Shown: positions 8,401 through 17,604, counted from the first letter of the stretch. The stretch is 31,456 bases of DNA from JANQLU01 sp964434955 (GCA_964434955.1 CAYSXI010000039.1:1-31456), one strand, 5' to 3'. Notes: generated from the sequence alone by a model not told the origin. Made by a program: numbers and translations.

Positions 8401-8862
8401 TCAGGAGTTCGTGGCTTCGCATTGTTCCCGGAAGATTTGGCCGATTTTGTCAACGCGGCGTTGATGCCGCCCGCCTTCGAATTCCGTTTCGAGCCAAGTT
8501 TTCAGCACGCTTGCAAAATTGACTTCGCGGAAATGGTCCGCGGATACGCAAATGACATTGGCGTCATTGTGTCGCCGGCTCATCTCGGCCGCCAATTCAT
8601 CGTTGCAAACGGCAGCACGTACTTCTTCAAACTTATTGGCGGTGATCGCCATCCCTATTCCGGTTCCACACAACAAGAGGCCTCGATCCACTTGTTGGGA
8701 GGCGACCCGGGTACTGACTTCGGCTGCGATATCCGGGTAGTCACAACTCTCGGTGCTGAAGTTTCCGCAGTCGGCGACTTCGTGCCCTTCCGATTCAAGC
8801 CAACGGATCATGGCTTCCCGAACATCAACGCCGCGATGGTCGCTACCGATTGCAATTCGCAT
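8401..8862 (-). CDS. rpiB: Ribose-5-phosphate isomerase B
   Basis: RpiB interconverts ribose 5-phosphate and ribulose 5-phosphate in the pentose phosphate pathway. The start MRIAIGSDHRG holds the conserved Asp-His pair; Cys65 in LLCGTGIGMAI is the catalytic cysteine, and His98 in SRRHNDANV the ring-opening histidine. The C-terminal RHQRRVDKI region matches the phosphate-binding arginines. The 153-residue length is normal. GAGG sits about 8 bases upstream of the ATG at 8862. It begins 27 bases after the stop of the Sua5-phosphatase fusion, so the two are probably one operon, paralleling the Bacillus subtilis ywlC/ywlE/ywlF order. Confidence 0.93.
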   Translation of the reverse strand: MRIAIGSDHRGVDVREAMIRWLESEGHEVADCGNFSTESCDYPDIAAEVSTRVASQQVDRGLLLCGTGIGMAITANKFEEVRAAVCNDELAAEMSRRHNDANVICVSADHFREVNFASVLKTWLETEFEGGRHQRRVDKIGQIFREQCEATNS

Positions 8863-8889
8863 TTCAATATCCTCGGATTCGAAGCCAAC

Positions 8890-10035
8890 TCATTCGTTTG
8901 GCTTTGATTGAAGCGGAAGTTCCTCGACCCATTGGTTGAGGTTTTCGCGGATCTGCTCCGCGCAATTTTTATAAACGGAAAACGAATAGCCGATGGGATC
9001 CGTCACATCCTGACCGTCCTTGCGGAGAAGATGTGTTCTCGGAGCAACGTCCGGCCAATGATTGACCAACGCGTATCGGTGGCCTTCGGTCATTGTCAAA
9101 ATTATATCGGCGTGCCGAGCCAAGCGATCGGTGATCGGCTGGGAACTGTGGCCGGTAAGATCCAACCCCAACGAATCCATGACTTCAACGGCTTCCTTGG
9201 AAGGCTGCCCGCCTGGCATGGCGGCTATTCCAGCAGAAGCAACTGCGATCCCGTGTTGGTCCAACTCTTCAATTTTCAGATTTAGTTTTTCAGCAATCGC
9301 CTTTTTGAGCAACAACTCGCCCATCGGGGACCTGCAAGTATTCCCAGTGCAAACGATCAGTGCCATGAAGCCGGTAAGTTGATCAATCACGGATTTTTGA
9401 ACCACGCCTTCCCGCAGAATGCTAACCTGTTCATCTTTAACTTGAACGACGGACGAAGCCTGGCTGAAACGGCATTTGCCATCGTCGATCACTAAGTCTA
9501 CATCACCTTCCAGCGCTTCCAACAGTTCCGACGCCTCGGTCGCTTCCTGTTTGCCGGATTTATTTGCGCTAGTCAAAACGAGTGGGCCCGCCAGCAGGCG
9601 TAAAATTTGCAATGTGATTTCATTGGCGGGAACCCGCAATCCAACGGTCCCATCTGGCACAACCACCTTCTGAACGCTTTCTGGGAGCCGGCTGACGACG
9701 CTGTCGGGATGCGCATCATCCAAAACCAGAGTCACTGGCCCTGGCCAACATCGGCGAGCAAGTCGCCGAGCCAAGGGGGTCATGGTTGGAACATAGTCCA
9801 AGGCGTCGTCAGCACTTTTGATGGCTAACGCAAGCGGCCGCTCACGGTCCCGGCCCTTGATATCGATCAATCGCTGGACCGCGTCTGCGTTCAGCGCGCT
9901 GGCCGCAAGCCCGTAAACCGTTTCAGTCGGAATCGCCAACACTTTGCCCTCGGCCAGGGCGGCGACGGCACGGTGGATCACGTCGCGCGTGTCCTCAGTG
10001 TTCTTGACGTCAATGACGGCCGCAGGCATGAGCAA
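8890..10035 (-). CDS. Fusion: threonylcarbamoyl-AMP synthase (Sua5/YrdC) + YwlE-type phosphatase
   Basis: Residues ~10-215 are a YrdC/TsaC domain: AIPTETVYGLA, KGRDRERPLAL, WPGPVTLVL, GLRVPAN and LTSANKSG. It makes threonylcarbamoyl-AMP from threonine, bicarbonate and ATP for the t6A tRNA modification. Residues ~224-375 are a low-molecular-weight phosphatase: VCTGNTCRSPMGE with Cys229 and Arg235 as the CX5R loop, and DPIGYS carrying the general acid. The loop is identical to that of B. subtilis YwlE, including the Thr at the YwlE Thr11 position (Thr233 here) that selects phosphoarginine; tyrosine phosphatases normally have Ile there. Bacillus keeps the two activities as separate neighbours (ywlC, ywlE). 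Starts at 10035 or 10029 (MPAAVIDV) are both possible. Domain calls are firm; arginine-phosphatase specificity is inferred. Confidence 0.92.
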   Translation of the reverse strand: MLMPAAVIDVKNTEDTRDVIHRAVAALAEGKVLAIPTETVYGLAASALNADAVQRLIDIKGRDRERPLALAIKSADDALDYVPTMTPLARRLARRCWPGPVTLVLDDAHPDSVVSRLPESVQKVVVPDGTVGLRVPANEITLQILRLLAGPLVLTSANKSGKQEATEASELLEALEGDVDLVIDDGKCRFSQASSVVQVKDEQVSILREGVVQKSVIDQLTGFMALIVCTGNTCRSPMGELLLKKAIAEKLNLKIEELDQHGIAVASAGIAAMPGGQPSKEAVEVMDSLGLDLTGHSSQPITDRLARHADIILTMTEGHRYALVNHWPDVAPRTHLLRKDGQDVTDPIGYSFSVYKNCAEQIRENLNQWVEELPLQSKPNE

Positions 10036-10249
10036 TCAGAAGCGAATTCGCTAACTTGAACAGATGACTAGGAAACGGAAAGAAATACTTGCGGGTCTGG
10101 GTACCGAATTTCTCGGCATTCGGTTGCGAGCATCTAGATTCAAGCCGGGGCCCGCAATTGAAAATTCTGCACGTCTTCGAACAATGATATCGCTTGCACT
10201 TCAGCATGGTCAAGTGGATCATGGATGGAGCGACAAACCCGGAACAGAC

Positions 10250-11227
10250 ATGCACGAAACTCAAATTGGACACTCGAAGATTCGCAGTACCTGCATCGTT
10301 ATTCTGATGCTGCTTCTGCCTGTCTGCAATTTGAGTTGCATCCAATCCGGTGATCCGGAGGATTCCGAAGTTCTGGTTTGGGGCAAACGCGGTTTGGGTG
10401 ACGGCCAATTTCAAACACCGCGAGCCATGGTCATCGACGCGGCTGATCGTCTTTTCATTGTTGACAAAACAGGCCGCATCCAGGTTTTCGATCGCGATGG
10501 AAAATTCATTCGTGGTTGGCGAATCCCGGAAGTAAAAAACGGCAAACCTTGCGGCCTGGGATTGGACAACGAGGGAAACTTGCTGGTTGCCGATACTCAC
10601 TACTACCGGGTTTTGACTTATACCGTGGAAGGCAAGCTCCTTGAAGAACGAACCATTGGCGGACAATTGGGGCACGGCCAGGGAGAGTTCGAGTTTTTAA
10701 CCGACGTGGTGATGGACTCGAAAGGGCAGTACTTTGTTGGCGAATACGGCGACTTCGATCGCATTCAAAAATTCTCACCCGAAGGAAACTACCTTTCGCA
10801 GTTTGGCGGCCATGGTTCCGGTGACGGACAGTTCCTCCGCCCTCAAGGCATCGCGATCGACGACAAGGACCAAATCTGGGTCGCGGACGCTTGCAATCAC
10901 CGAATTCAGGTTTTCGACACCCAGGGCGAGCAGGTCAAGCTCATCAAGTCATGGGGTAAACCGGGGAAAAGCCCAGGGCAATTGAAGTATCCTTACGGAG
11001 TTGCACTGGACAAAGACGGTTACGTCTACGTATGCGAATGGGGTAATAATCGAATCCAGAAATTTGATCAGGATGGAAATTCGATTGCGACTTGGGGAAC
11101 CGCCGGAACGGAACCGGGCCAGTTGCACCAACCCTGGGGATTTGGAATTGACTCCAAGGGCTTCATTCACGTGCTCGATTCGTACAACAATCGAGTCCAA
11201 AGGTTCCGCTTCGAGAAAAAAAACTGA
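10250..11227 (+). CDS. NHL-repeat beta-propeller lipoprotein (predicted)
   Basis: Six NHL-type repeats (G-x-GDGQF-x-P-x-G/A-hydrophobic, then a hydrophobic strand and DxxNxRIQxF) fill nearly the whole protein, enough for one six-bladed propeller. Examples are GDGQFLRPQGIAID and ADACNHRIQVF. Such domains bind proteins, RNA or small ligands, and some are enzymes; none is evident here. I chose ATG 10250 because it gives a signal sequence (KIRSTCIVILMLLLPVCNLSC), with a Cys that may be lipidated although the lipobox is imperfect. A longer frame from 10064 would bury that signal and is less likely. It may belong to the plus-strand set with the ROK kinase 112 bases downstream. Confidence 0.82.
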   Translation: MHETQIGHSKIRSTCIVILMLLLPVCNLSCIQSGDPEDSEVLVWGKRGLGDGQFQTPRAMVIDAADRLFIVDKTGRIQVFDRDGKFIRGWRIPEVKNGKPCGLGLDNEGNLLVADTHYYRVLTYTVEGKLLEERTIGGQLGHGQGEFEFLTDVVMDSKGQYFVGEYGDFDRIQKFSPEGNYLSQFGGHGSGDGQFLRPQGIAIDDKDQIWVADACNHRIQVFDTQGEQVKLIKSWGKPGKSPGQLKYPYGVALDKDGYVYVCEWGNNRIQKFDQDGNSIATWGTAGTEPGQLHQPWGFGIDSKGFIHVLDSYNNRVQRFRFEKKN

Positions 11228-11339
11228 TCCGACTTAAGGATCTGGATGGTTCATTCGCCCGGGCACGGGGTCCGCTTTTTCAGTTCTCTGCTAAGATGGT
11301 GTCGATACGGATGTCGATAAAGTTTTTCAGGAATTGGTA

Positions 11340-12323
11340 ATGGACAGTTCGGACAAAAAATATTGGGTCGGGTTCGATCTGGGCGGCACAAAAATGTTGG
11401 CCGTCGTTCTCGATTCTGAATTCAAATCCATTGCGAGGAGTCGCAAAAAGACCAAAGGGTTCGCCGGCAAAGAGGCCGGACTGGATCGCATTTGCACGAC
11501 CATCGACTCCGCTTTGGAAGAAGCATCGATTTCCCCCGATCAGTTGGCGGGAATTGGTGTCGGTTGCCCAGGGCCTTTGGATCTTGAGAAGGGGATCATT
11601 CACGAGGCGCCAAACCTGGGATGGACCGACGTTCCCATGAAGGCGCATCTGGAGTCGCAATACGATTGCCCAGCGATCATCGCGAATGACGTCGACGCCG
11701 GTGTTTATGGCGAGTATCAGTTCGGAGCCGGTCGAGGTTCGCGTTGCATCGTAGGAGTTTTCCCCGGGACCGGGATCGGGGGCGGATGCGTTTATGAAGA
11801 CAAAATCATTCAAGGAGCCAATTGCAGTTGCATGGAAATTGGCCACATTCCTATCGTTTCCGATGGCACACTCGATGGCTGCGGAAACGTGGGTTCCCTG
11901 GAGGGAATGGCGAGCCGATTGGCCATTTCTGGAGCCGCGGCGCAAGCCTGTTATCGTGGGCAGGCCCCGACACTCCGGGAGCTATGTGGAACGGACATCA
12001 GTGAAATAAGAAGTGGAGCTCTGGCAACCGCCGTCGAAAGTGGCGACAAGTTCATCAAAAAAATCATTTGCCAGGCTGCCGACTACCTGGCCCTGGGCGT
12101 CGTTACGGTGGTCCACCTTTTGGCGCCCGACAAAATCGTTCTTGGAGGTGGCTTGGTGGAGGCGATGCCCGAATTGTTCGTCGATCGCGTCACTCAAAAG
12201 GCCAAAGAGCGAGTTTTGCCAAGCTACCGCGATACCTTTAAAATTGTTGCGGCCGAGCTGGGAGACGATTCGACTGCGATGGGTGCCGCCGCCTGGGCAT
12301 CAAAGTCATTGAAGGCCAACTAG
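11340..12323 (+). CDS. ROK-family sugar kinase (glucokinase-like) with altered zinc motif
   Basis: An ASKHA-fold kinase: DLGGTK (residues 13-18) binds ATP phosphates, GCPGPL and ANDVDA (Asn116, Asp117 catalytic base) follow, PGTGIGGG (142-149) is the second phosphate loop, and Glu166 and His169 in MEIGH bind sugar and zinc. The usual C-G-C-G-x-x-G-C zinc motif reads D-G-C-G-N-V-G-S here (179-186): two of three cysteines are lost. Family members phosphorylate glucose, fructose or N-acetyl sugars. ATG 11340 with AGGAA upstream beats the TTG at 11334. It precedes ppx by ~66 bases, so a link to polyphosphate metabolism is possible, but the phosphate donor cannot be read from sequence. Confidence 0.88.
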   Translation: MDSSDKKYWVGFDLGGTKMLAVVLDSEFKSIARSRKKTKGFAGKEAGLDRICTTIDSALEEASISPDQLAGIGVGCPGPLDLEKGIIHEAPNLGWTDVPMKAHLESQYDCPAIIANDVDAGVYGEYQFGAGRGSRCIVGVFPGTGIGGGCVYEDKIIQGANCSCMEIGHIPIVSDGTLDGCGNVGSLEGMASRLAISGAAAQACYRGQAPTLRELCGTDISEIRSGALATAVESGDKFIKKIICQAADYLALGVVTVVHLLAPDKIVLGGGLVEAMPELFVDRVTQKAKERVLPSYRDTFKIVAAELGDDSTAMGAAAWASKSLKAN

Positions 12324-12389
12324 GATCCGGCCCGTCGATCGACTCGATGCCCAACAAACAAAGCTGCAGTTCAACATTCCAAGCGATTT

Positions 12390-14003
12390 GTGACAAAACC
12401 TTCCATGTCCGTCGAAGCCAAAACGTCTGAAAAGAAAATGCCGATGCCGCCCCGCATGGTCGCGGTCATCGATATTGGCGCGACCTCAATTCGGATGGCC
12501 ATCGCCGAAATTGAATCCAACGGTGCCATCCGGGTCCTGGAAAGCCTCTCCCAGGCAGTCAGCCTGGGCCGGGATTCGTTCGTCAACGGCAAAATTGAAC
12601 GCGAAACCATTGAAGACTGCGTTCATGTGCTTGCCATTTATCGACAAAAACTGGAAGAGTACGCAATCGATTCGAACGACCAGATTCGGGTCGTCGCCAC
12701 CAGTGCCGTACGCGAAGCCTCCAATCAATTGGCGTTTCAGGATCGGGTTTTTATCGCGACCGGATTCGAAATTGAATCTTTCGACGTCGCGGAGCTACAC
12801 CGGGTTACTTACCTGGGGATCCTTCCTTTCCTGGACCAGATGGACAAGGAAGCCGAATCCGGTGAATTGAGTGGCCACAATGTCGTTTGCGAGGTTGGCG
12901 GTGGCTCGACCGAGATCCTGGTTCTGAAAGGAAGCGATGTCCATTACTCGCATACCTTTCGATTTGGGGCTTTGAGAATTCGTAGAACCCTGGAAGCATT
13001 GCATGTCCCTTTGGACAAAATGCGAGGGTTGATGGAAACCCAGATTCAACATGTCGTCGCCGATATTCACGAAAGTCTTGAAAAACAACGCCCGACGAAT
13101 CTGATCGCGATGGGAAGTGAGATGCGATGGATCGCCAACGAAATTCTCAATAAAAACCCGGCGCGTGAAATCGTCACGCTGCCGTTGAAGAAGTTGCGAG
13201 AGTTCAACGAGTCGATTGAATTGCTGACCCCGGAAAAGTTGGCTCACCGCTACCCCATTGGTTTGCCGGCGGCGCAAACGCTGGGCCCAACCCTTCTTGC
13301 TTTTGAACTTTTGGCGGAGGCGCTCAACATTGATGAAATCGCCATTGCGAATGTCAATCTTCGCGATGGCTTGATCACCGAAATGGGGATGAATCGTCGA
13401 TACAACGAGTCCATTGAAAAACAGATTATCCGTTCAGCGATTACCGTAGGTCGAAAATATCATTTTGACGAAAGCCATGCAGTTCACGTTGCCAAGATCA
13501 GCCGGCAATTGTTTGACCAACTGAAGGAACTTCATCAGTTGGAAGACCGCATGGGTTCGCTTTTGCATATCGGTGCGCTACTCCACGAAATCGGATACTA
13601 TGTGGGAGCCCGCGGGTACCACAAACATTCGATGTACCTGATTCGCAACAGCGAGTTCTTCGGAATCGGCGCCTCGGACCTGCTCATCATTTCGTTGATC
13701 GCCCGTTACCATCGTCGGGCAATGCCCCAGGCCAGGCACGACGGCTACTCGAGTCTGAATCGTGCGAGGCGCGTCATCGTTTCCAAGCTTTCGGCCATCC
13801 TGAGAATCGCGCTGGCCTTGGATGCCGGGCGGAGTCAGCGGATTCAAACGATTGATTGCCAACGCATTGGAAACCGCGTGCTCGTACGCGTCAAAAATGT
13901 GACCGACACTTCGATGGAGCAACTGGAACTCAATCAGAGCAATGACTTCTTCGAAGCAATCTTTGGTTGCCGGGTCGTCCTGGAGGCTGTCAAAGCCAAC
14001 TGA
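12390..14003 (+). CDS. ppx: Exopolyphosphatase / Ppx-GppA family phosphatase with HD-like C-terminus
   Basis: The N-terminal ASKHA domain shows VAVIDIGATSIRMAI (phosphate loop), VVATSAVREASN, and VCEVGGGSTEILVL (second phosphate loop). The C-terminal half is an HD-like domain: LLHIGALLHEIGYYVG, HKHSMYLIRNSE and ARYHRR, as in E. coli Ppx/GppA. The family removes terminal phosphates from polyphosphate or hydrolyses pppGpp; the pairing with ppk1 55 bases downstream favours polyphosphate. It is 537 residues, near the family's usual length. GTG 12390 is the longest start; ATG 12405 and a later Met just before VAVIDIG are alternatives without a clear ribosome site. Confidence 0.92.
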   Translation: MTKPSMSVEAKTSEKKMPMPPRMVAVIDIGATSIRMAIAEIESNGAIRVLESLSQAVSLGRDSFVNGKIERETIEDCVHVLAIYRQKLEEYAIDSNDQIRVVATSAVREASNQLAFQDRVFIATGFEIESFDVAELHRVTYLGILPFLDQMDKEAESGELSGHNVVCEVGGGSTEILVLKGSDVHYSHTFRFGALRIRRTLEALHVPLDKMRGLMETQIQHVVADIHESLEKQRPTNLIAMGSEMRWIANEILNKNPAREIVTLPLKKLREFNESIELLTPEKLAHRYPIGLPAAQTLGPTLLAFELLAEALNIDEIAIANVNLRDGLITEMGMNRRYNESIEKQIIRSAITVGRKYHFDESHAVHVAKISRQLFDQLKELHQLEDRMGSLLHIGALLHEIGYYVGARGYHKHSMYLIRNSEFFGIGASDLLIISLIARYHRRAMPQARHDGYSSLNRARRVIVSKLSAILRIALALDAGRSQRIQTIDCQRIGNRVLVRVKNVTDTSMEQLELNQSNDFFEAIFGCRVVLEAVKAN

Positions 14004-14058
14004 CCTCAAAAGCTTGATCCTAACTTAACGCCAACTGATTTTTAGTCCTTTTTCAAAC

Positions 14059-16191
14059 ATGACCCATCAATTCATTAATCGCGAAATCAGTTGGCTCGAA
14101 TTCAACCAGCGGGTCTTGGACGAAGCTCGATGCGACTCCAATCCCCTGCTGGAACGTCTCAAGTTTGTCGCCATCAGTGGCTCCAACCTGGACGAGTTTT
14201 TCATGGTTCGAATCGGTGGACTCAAGTTCCTGCACTCGATCGACAAGCCGGGACTTTCAATCGATCAACTCACCGCCCGCCAACAACTCGATCTGTTGTA
14301 TCCGCGCGTTCGGGAAATGAAATCGCTTCAATACGAAACACTCAAAGAGATTGAGAACGAATTGGTTGAAAAAGGTGTCCAGCGATTACCGACCGACCAG
14401 TTGACGCCCCAACAAAAGGAATCGATTGCGATTCGCTTTGAGCAAGAACTGCATAGTGTCTTCACGCCGATTGCGATCCACGACGATTCGGAGTTCCCTC
14501 TCCTTCTGAATTCGAAACAGGCAATCCTGATTCAACTTCAAAACGATCCTGGCAAAACACTTGTGGGCGAAAACCAAGGGGACGATGCATCTGGCATGCG
14601 ATACGTCGTCATTCCACTTGGTTCGGTGATTGATCGATTCATCACCGTGCCATCCAAGGACCATTATCAATATGTTTTGCTTGAGGACTTGCTGGCGTCG
14701 AGAATCGGAAATTTTTTCCCGGGTCAGCAAATCGTCGACACCGGGACTTTTCGCGTGTTGCGAAACGCTGACATTCCGATCGACGATGACGAGACCAGTG
14801 ACCTGCTGGTTGGGATGCAGGAGATGTTGAATGCGAGAAAAACGTCGGACTGTGTTTTGCTTGAACATTCGGCGACCATGTCAGACTCGATGGTTTCTTT
14901 CCTGAAAAAGAAACTTGAAGTCGCGGACGAAGAGACCTATTCGGTTGATGGCCCATTGAATTTGTCCGCCTATTGGGGGCTGGTCGGAATCCAGGGTTTC
15001 GATGAATTAAGAAATCCGAAGCGTTCGCCTTTGCCGGTTGCGGAGTTCCAATCCGACGCGGACATATTCGACACCATCGCTGAAAAAGACCGAATTCTGA
15101 TTCATCCCTATCAGACGTTTGAACCCGTCGTCCGGTTTATTGAAGCGGCGGCAGAAGATCCGGATGTCATCTCAATCAAACAGACTCTGTACCGTTCGAG
15201 TCGCGACAGCCGAATCGTGAACGCACTAAAAACCGCTGCCGAGAATGGCAAGAGTGTCACCGCGATCGTTGAGCTCAAAGCGAGGTTTGATGAAGAACGC
15301 AATATCCAATGGGCCCAAACACTTGAACAGGCCGGCGCGGATGTCATTTACGGAATCAAGGGGCTCAAGACCCATGCCAAATGCTGCGTCGTGGTCCGCA
15401 AGGAACCGGCCGGCATTCGCCGCTATGTCCACGTCGGAACGGGCAATTACAACGAGGTAACGGCCAACATCTACAGCGACGTCAGTCTTTTGACTTGCGA
15501 CGAACAGATCGGCAGTGACGCCGTATCATTCTTCAACGGTGTTTCCGGCTTTTCCGTGCCGCAAACGCTGCAGCATCTCGTGGCAGCCCCAACGGATCTT
15601 CGCAAGACAATTCTCGCTTTGATTGATTTCGAGAGGCGCCGCGCGAAGGCAAAGAAAACGGCGATGATCAGCGCCAAACTTAATTCGCTGGTTGACCGAG
15701 AAATGATCGAGGGCCTTTATCGGGCTTCCCAAGCCGGCGTCAAAATCAGGCTTAATATTCGTGGAATTTGCTGCCTCCGCGCCGGAGTTCCCGGCCTCAG
15801 CGAAAACATTCAAGTCTGCAGCATCGTTGATCGCTACCTAGAACACGCGAGAATCATTCACTTTCATTCCGGTGGCGAACACAAAGTCTTTATTTCCAGT
15901 GCCGATTGGATGAGCCGAAACCTCAACAAGCGGATCGAACTGATGACGCCGATCAATGATTCGGATTGCAAATCCGTTTTACTGGAAGTTCTGGAATGCT
16001 ACTTCCGCGACAACGTCAAATCCAGCGTTCTGGGACCCGATGATCAATACGCGAAGGTCAACGCCGAGACCAATTCGGAATTCCGTTCCCAGGAAATCTT
16101 GTTTCAAATGGCGAGTCAGTGGTTCGAGGAAAACGACCGAAACCAGGCGACCGTATTCCTCCCACATCGTGGCGATTCAGAAACCGCGTGA
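14059..16191 (+). CDS. ppk1: Polyphosphate kinase 1
   Basis: Ppk1 transfers the gamma-phosphate of ATP to a growing polyphosphate chain, reversibly, through a phosphohistidine. The N-terminus FINREISWLEFNQRVLDEA and SNLDEFFMVR are hallmark sequences. The phospholipase-D-like catalytic core has KTHAKC (His439) and VHVGTGNYNEVTA (His458), 19 residues apart like His435 and His454 of E. coli; His439 is the likely phosphorylated residue. LKARFDEERN (ATP site) and FISSADWMSRN near the C-terminus complete the signature. At 710 residues it is full length. It forms a probable operon with ppx. It is convergent with the gene at 16204-17604, leaving only 12 bases between their ends. Confidence 0.97.
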   Translation: MTHQFINREISWLEFNQRVLDEARCDSNPLLERLKFVAISGSNLDEFFMVRIGGLKFLHSIDKPGLSIDQLTARQQLDLLYPRVREMKSLQYETLKEIENELVEKGVQRLPTDQLTPQQKESIAIRFEQELHSVFTPIAIHDDSEFPLLLNSKQAILIQLQNDPGKTLVGENQGDDASGMRYVVIPLGSVIDRFITVPSKDHYQYVLLEDLLASRIGNFFPGQQIVDTGTFRVLRNADIPIDDDETSDLLVGMQEMLNARKTSDCVLLEHSATMSDSMVSFLKKKLEVADEETYSVDGPLNLSAYWGLVGIQGFDELRNPKRSPLPVAEFQSDADIFDTIAEKDRILIHPYQTFEPVVRFIEAAAEDPDVISIKQTLYRSSRDSRIVNALKTAAENGKSVTAIVELKARFDEERNIQWAQTLEQAGADVIYGIKGLKTHAKCCVVVRKEPAGIRRYVHVGTGNYNEVTANIYSDVSLLTCDEQIGSDAVSFFNGVSGFSVPQTLQHLVAAPTDLRKTILALIDFERRRAKAKKTAMISAKLNSLVDREMIEGLYRASQAGVKIRLNIRGICCLRAGVPGLSENIQVCSIVDRYLEHARIIHFHSGGEHKVFISSADWMSRNLNKRIELMTPINDSDCKSVLLEVLECYFRDNVKSSVLGPDDQYAKVNAETNSEFRSQEILFQMASQWFEENDRNQATVFLPHRGDSETA

Positions 16192-16203
16192 TCCAACCTC
16201 TCG

Positions 16204-17604
16204 CTAGAATGCGAGACCGGCTCGAATCATGAATGAATCCTCGAGCTTGAGTCGCCGCAATGGATCCGGGTCCGGCACCGGGTCCTCGAGGAACACCAGT
16301 TCGCGATCAAAGACGAATCCGAATTCAGCAAAACCGGTGACGTTTCTTGGGCCGAGCCATTCAAGACCGACAAAGACTCGCAAGTCATTCATGTCGACGC
16401 GATCGCCAATGGTTGCGAGCCCAAGTCTTCTTCGGAGCGTCCAGTTTCCTCCACCGTATTCGCCACCCAGGTAACCCCAGATTTCGTAGTTGCCCCAATT
16501 CGGAATCCGCCGGGCAATTCGCGGACGCGGAAAATAGAGATCGAACTTCAAGTCATCTGAAGGTGAGATGAAAATCCCAAACGCCGGCAGGATCTTGACA
16601 TCCAAACGATCCAGATACTCCACACCCAATTTGACGGTTGTAAAGTTCGTCATCCGCCACCACCCGAGACCAACACCCGTCAAACGGATGCTGTCCGACG
16701 TCGTGTGATCAAAATCCGAGTAAACTCCGAGCGTGAAATTAAGCTCCGCGCCAAATTGGCGTTCAATCGGTGTCACCAGATCAAAAGCGAAATACGCGCT
16801 GTAGGCGCGAGGTGGCAATTCAAAGCCGGTTGAAAAATTGGGCCCATTCCAAAAGTGATAAACGAAGCCCGGTGAAACGCGGAGCGGAACCCCGGACCAA
16901 AGAAAGTTAGGAAAGTTGACCGTTGTCGCGACTTCCACATCATGAACCTGAAGTTCATTGGCGTCGTCTCCGACACCCGGACTTCCCGCGATGAATGTGT
17001 ACCGAAAACGGGGCCGTTCAAACAAACGTTGCCACTTAACGGACTGAAACCGAGACCAAACCTGGTTGGGCCAGGCGGACGACGTCGTATTGCCAAAAGA
17101 ATTGCTTGGGGCGGTTGGACGCATGCCGGTCCCCGGCCCGATGAATGGCTGATTGTTGGCGGGCGGGTAGATAAATCCCTGGTTCGGGTTTTGAACCGTG
17201 ACTCCGCCCGGAATGGTACCGGGTGAGCCGCCTGCAAAAAACCCGTTTGTTTGAAAGGGGTCGCCAACCTGCCCAGGAGCAACGGGTGCACCGATCTGAA
17301 AAGTCGGTTGACCAACAACACCTGGTTGACCATAAATGGCTGGCCCATTCGTGGGAAGCGTATTCAATGCGGGAGGCAAAGAAGCAGCCGGAGGCTGGCC
17401 GACCACCGGTGGTGGACCTTGTGTCACATTTCCGGGCGCCGCAGGAATTGTCTGGCCTTGCAGACGCACACGCTGAGCGCTGGCTTGTTCGACCTGAATC
17501 AGGGTGATCCAAATGAGAGCCAGGTGCATTCCCACGAAGGCGAGAAACCGTGCTGATTTTTCCAGCTTGCTAAATGGAAATTGCCTCAAGTTCCGTAAAT
17601 CCAA
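16204..17604 (-). CDS. Exported protein with Pro/Gly-rich region and putative outer-membrane barrel
   Basis: Residues ~20-44 are a signal peptide (FLAFVGMHLALIWITLIQ, cleavage near SAQ). Residues ~50-170 are rich in Pro, Gly, Gln and Asn, with several short GQP/GQPP steps (VVGQPP, YGQPGVVGQPT). The remaining ~280 residues alternate polar and hydrophobic residues with many Tyr/Trp/Phe and GxxW turns, and the protein ends in LAF; a terminal Phe is typical of outer-membrane beta-barrels. Planctomycetes have an outer membrane, so a barrel with a disordered N-terminal arm is my best reading. I recognise no named family; it could instead be a periplasmic beta-sheet protein. Confidence 0.65.
   Translation of the reverse strand: MDLRNLRQFPFSKLEKSARFLAFVGMHLALIWITLIQVEQASAQRVRLQGQTIPAAPGNVTQGPPPVVGQPPAASLPPALNTLPTNGPAIYGQPGVVGQPTFQIGAPVAPGQVGDPFQTNGFFAGGSPGTIPGGVTVQNPNQGFIYPPANNQPFIGPGTGMRPTAPSNSFGNTTSSAWPNQVWSRFQSVKWQRLFERPRFRYTFIAGSPGVGDDANELQVHDVEVATTVNFPNFLWSGVPLRVSPGFVYHFWNGPNFSTGFELPPRAYSAYFAFDLVTPIERQFGAELNFTLGVYSDFDHTTSDSIRLTGVGLGWWRMTNFTTVKLGVEYLDRLDVKILPAFGIFISPSDDLKFDLYFPRPRIARRIPNWGNYEIWGYLGGEYGGGNWTLRRRLGLATIGDRVDMNDLRVFVGLEWLGPRNVTGFAEFGFVFDRELVFLEDPVPDPDPLRRLKLEDSFMIRAGLAF

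Noticed and set aside
8393..8413. 6-bp hairpin overlapping the rpiB stop
   Set aside because: Weak stem, 9-nt loop and no T-run on either strand, so not a convincing terminator.
11226..11270. GATCC/GGATC hairpin and nearby T-run after the NHL gene
   Set aside because: The 5-bp stem is 20 or more bases from the T-run and the two do not form one terminator.
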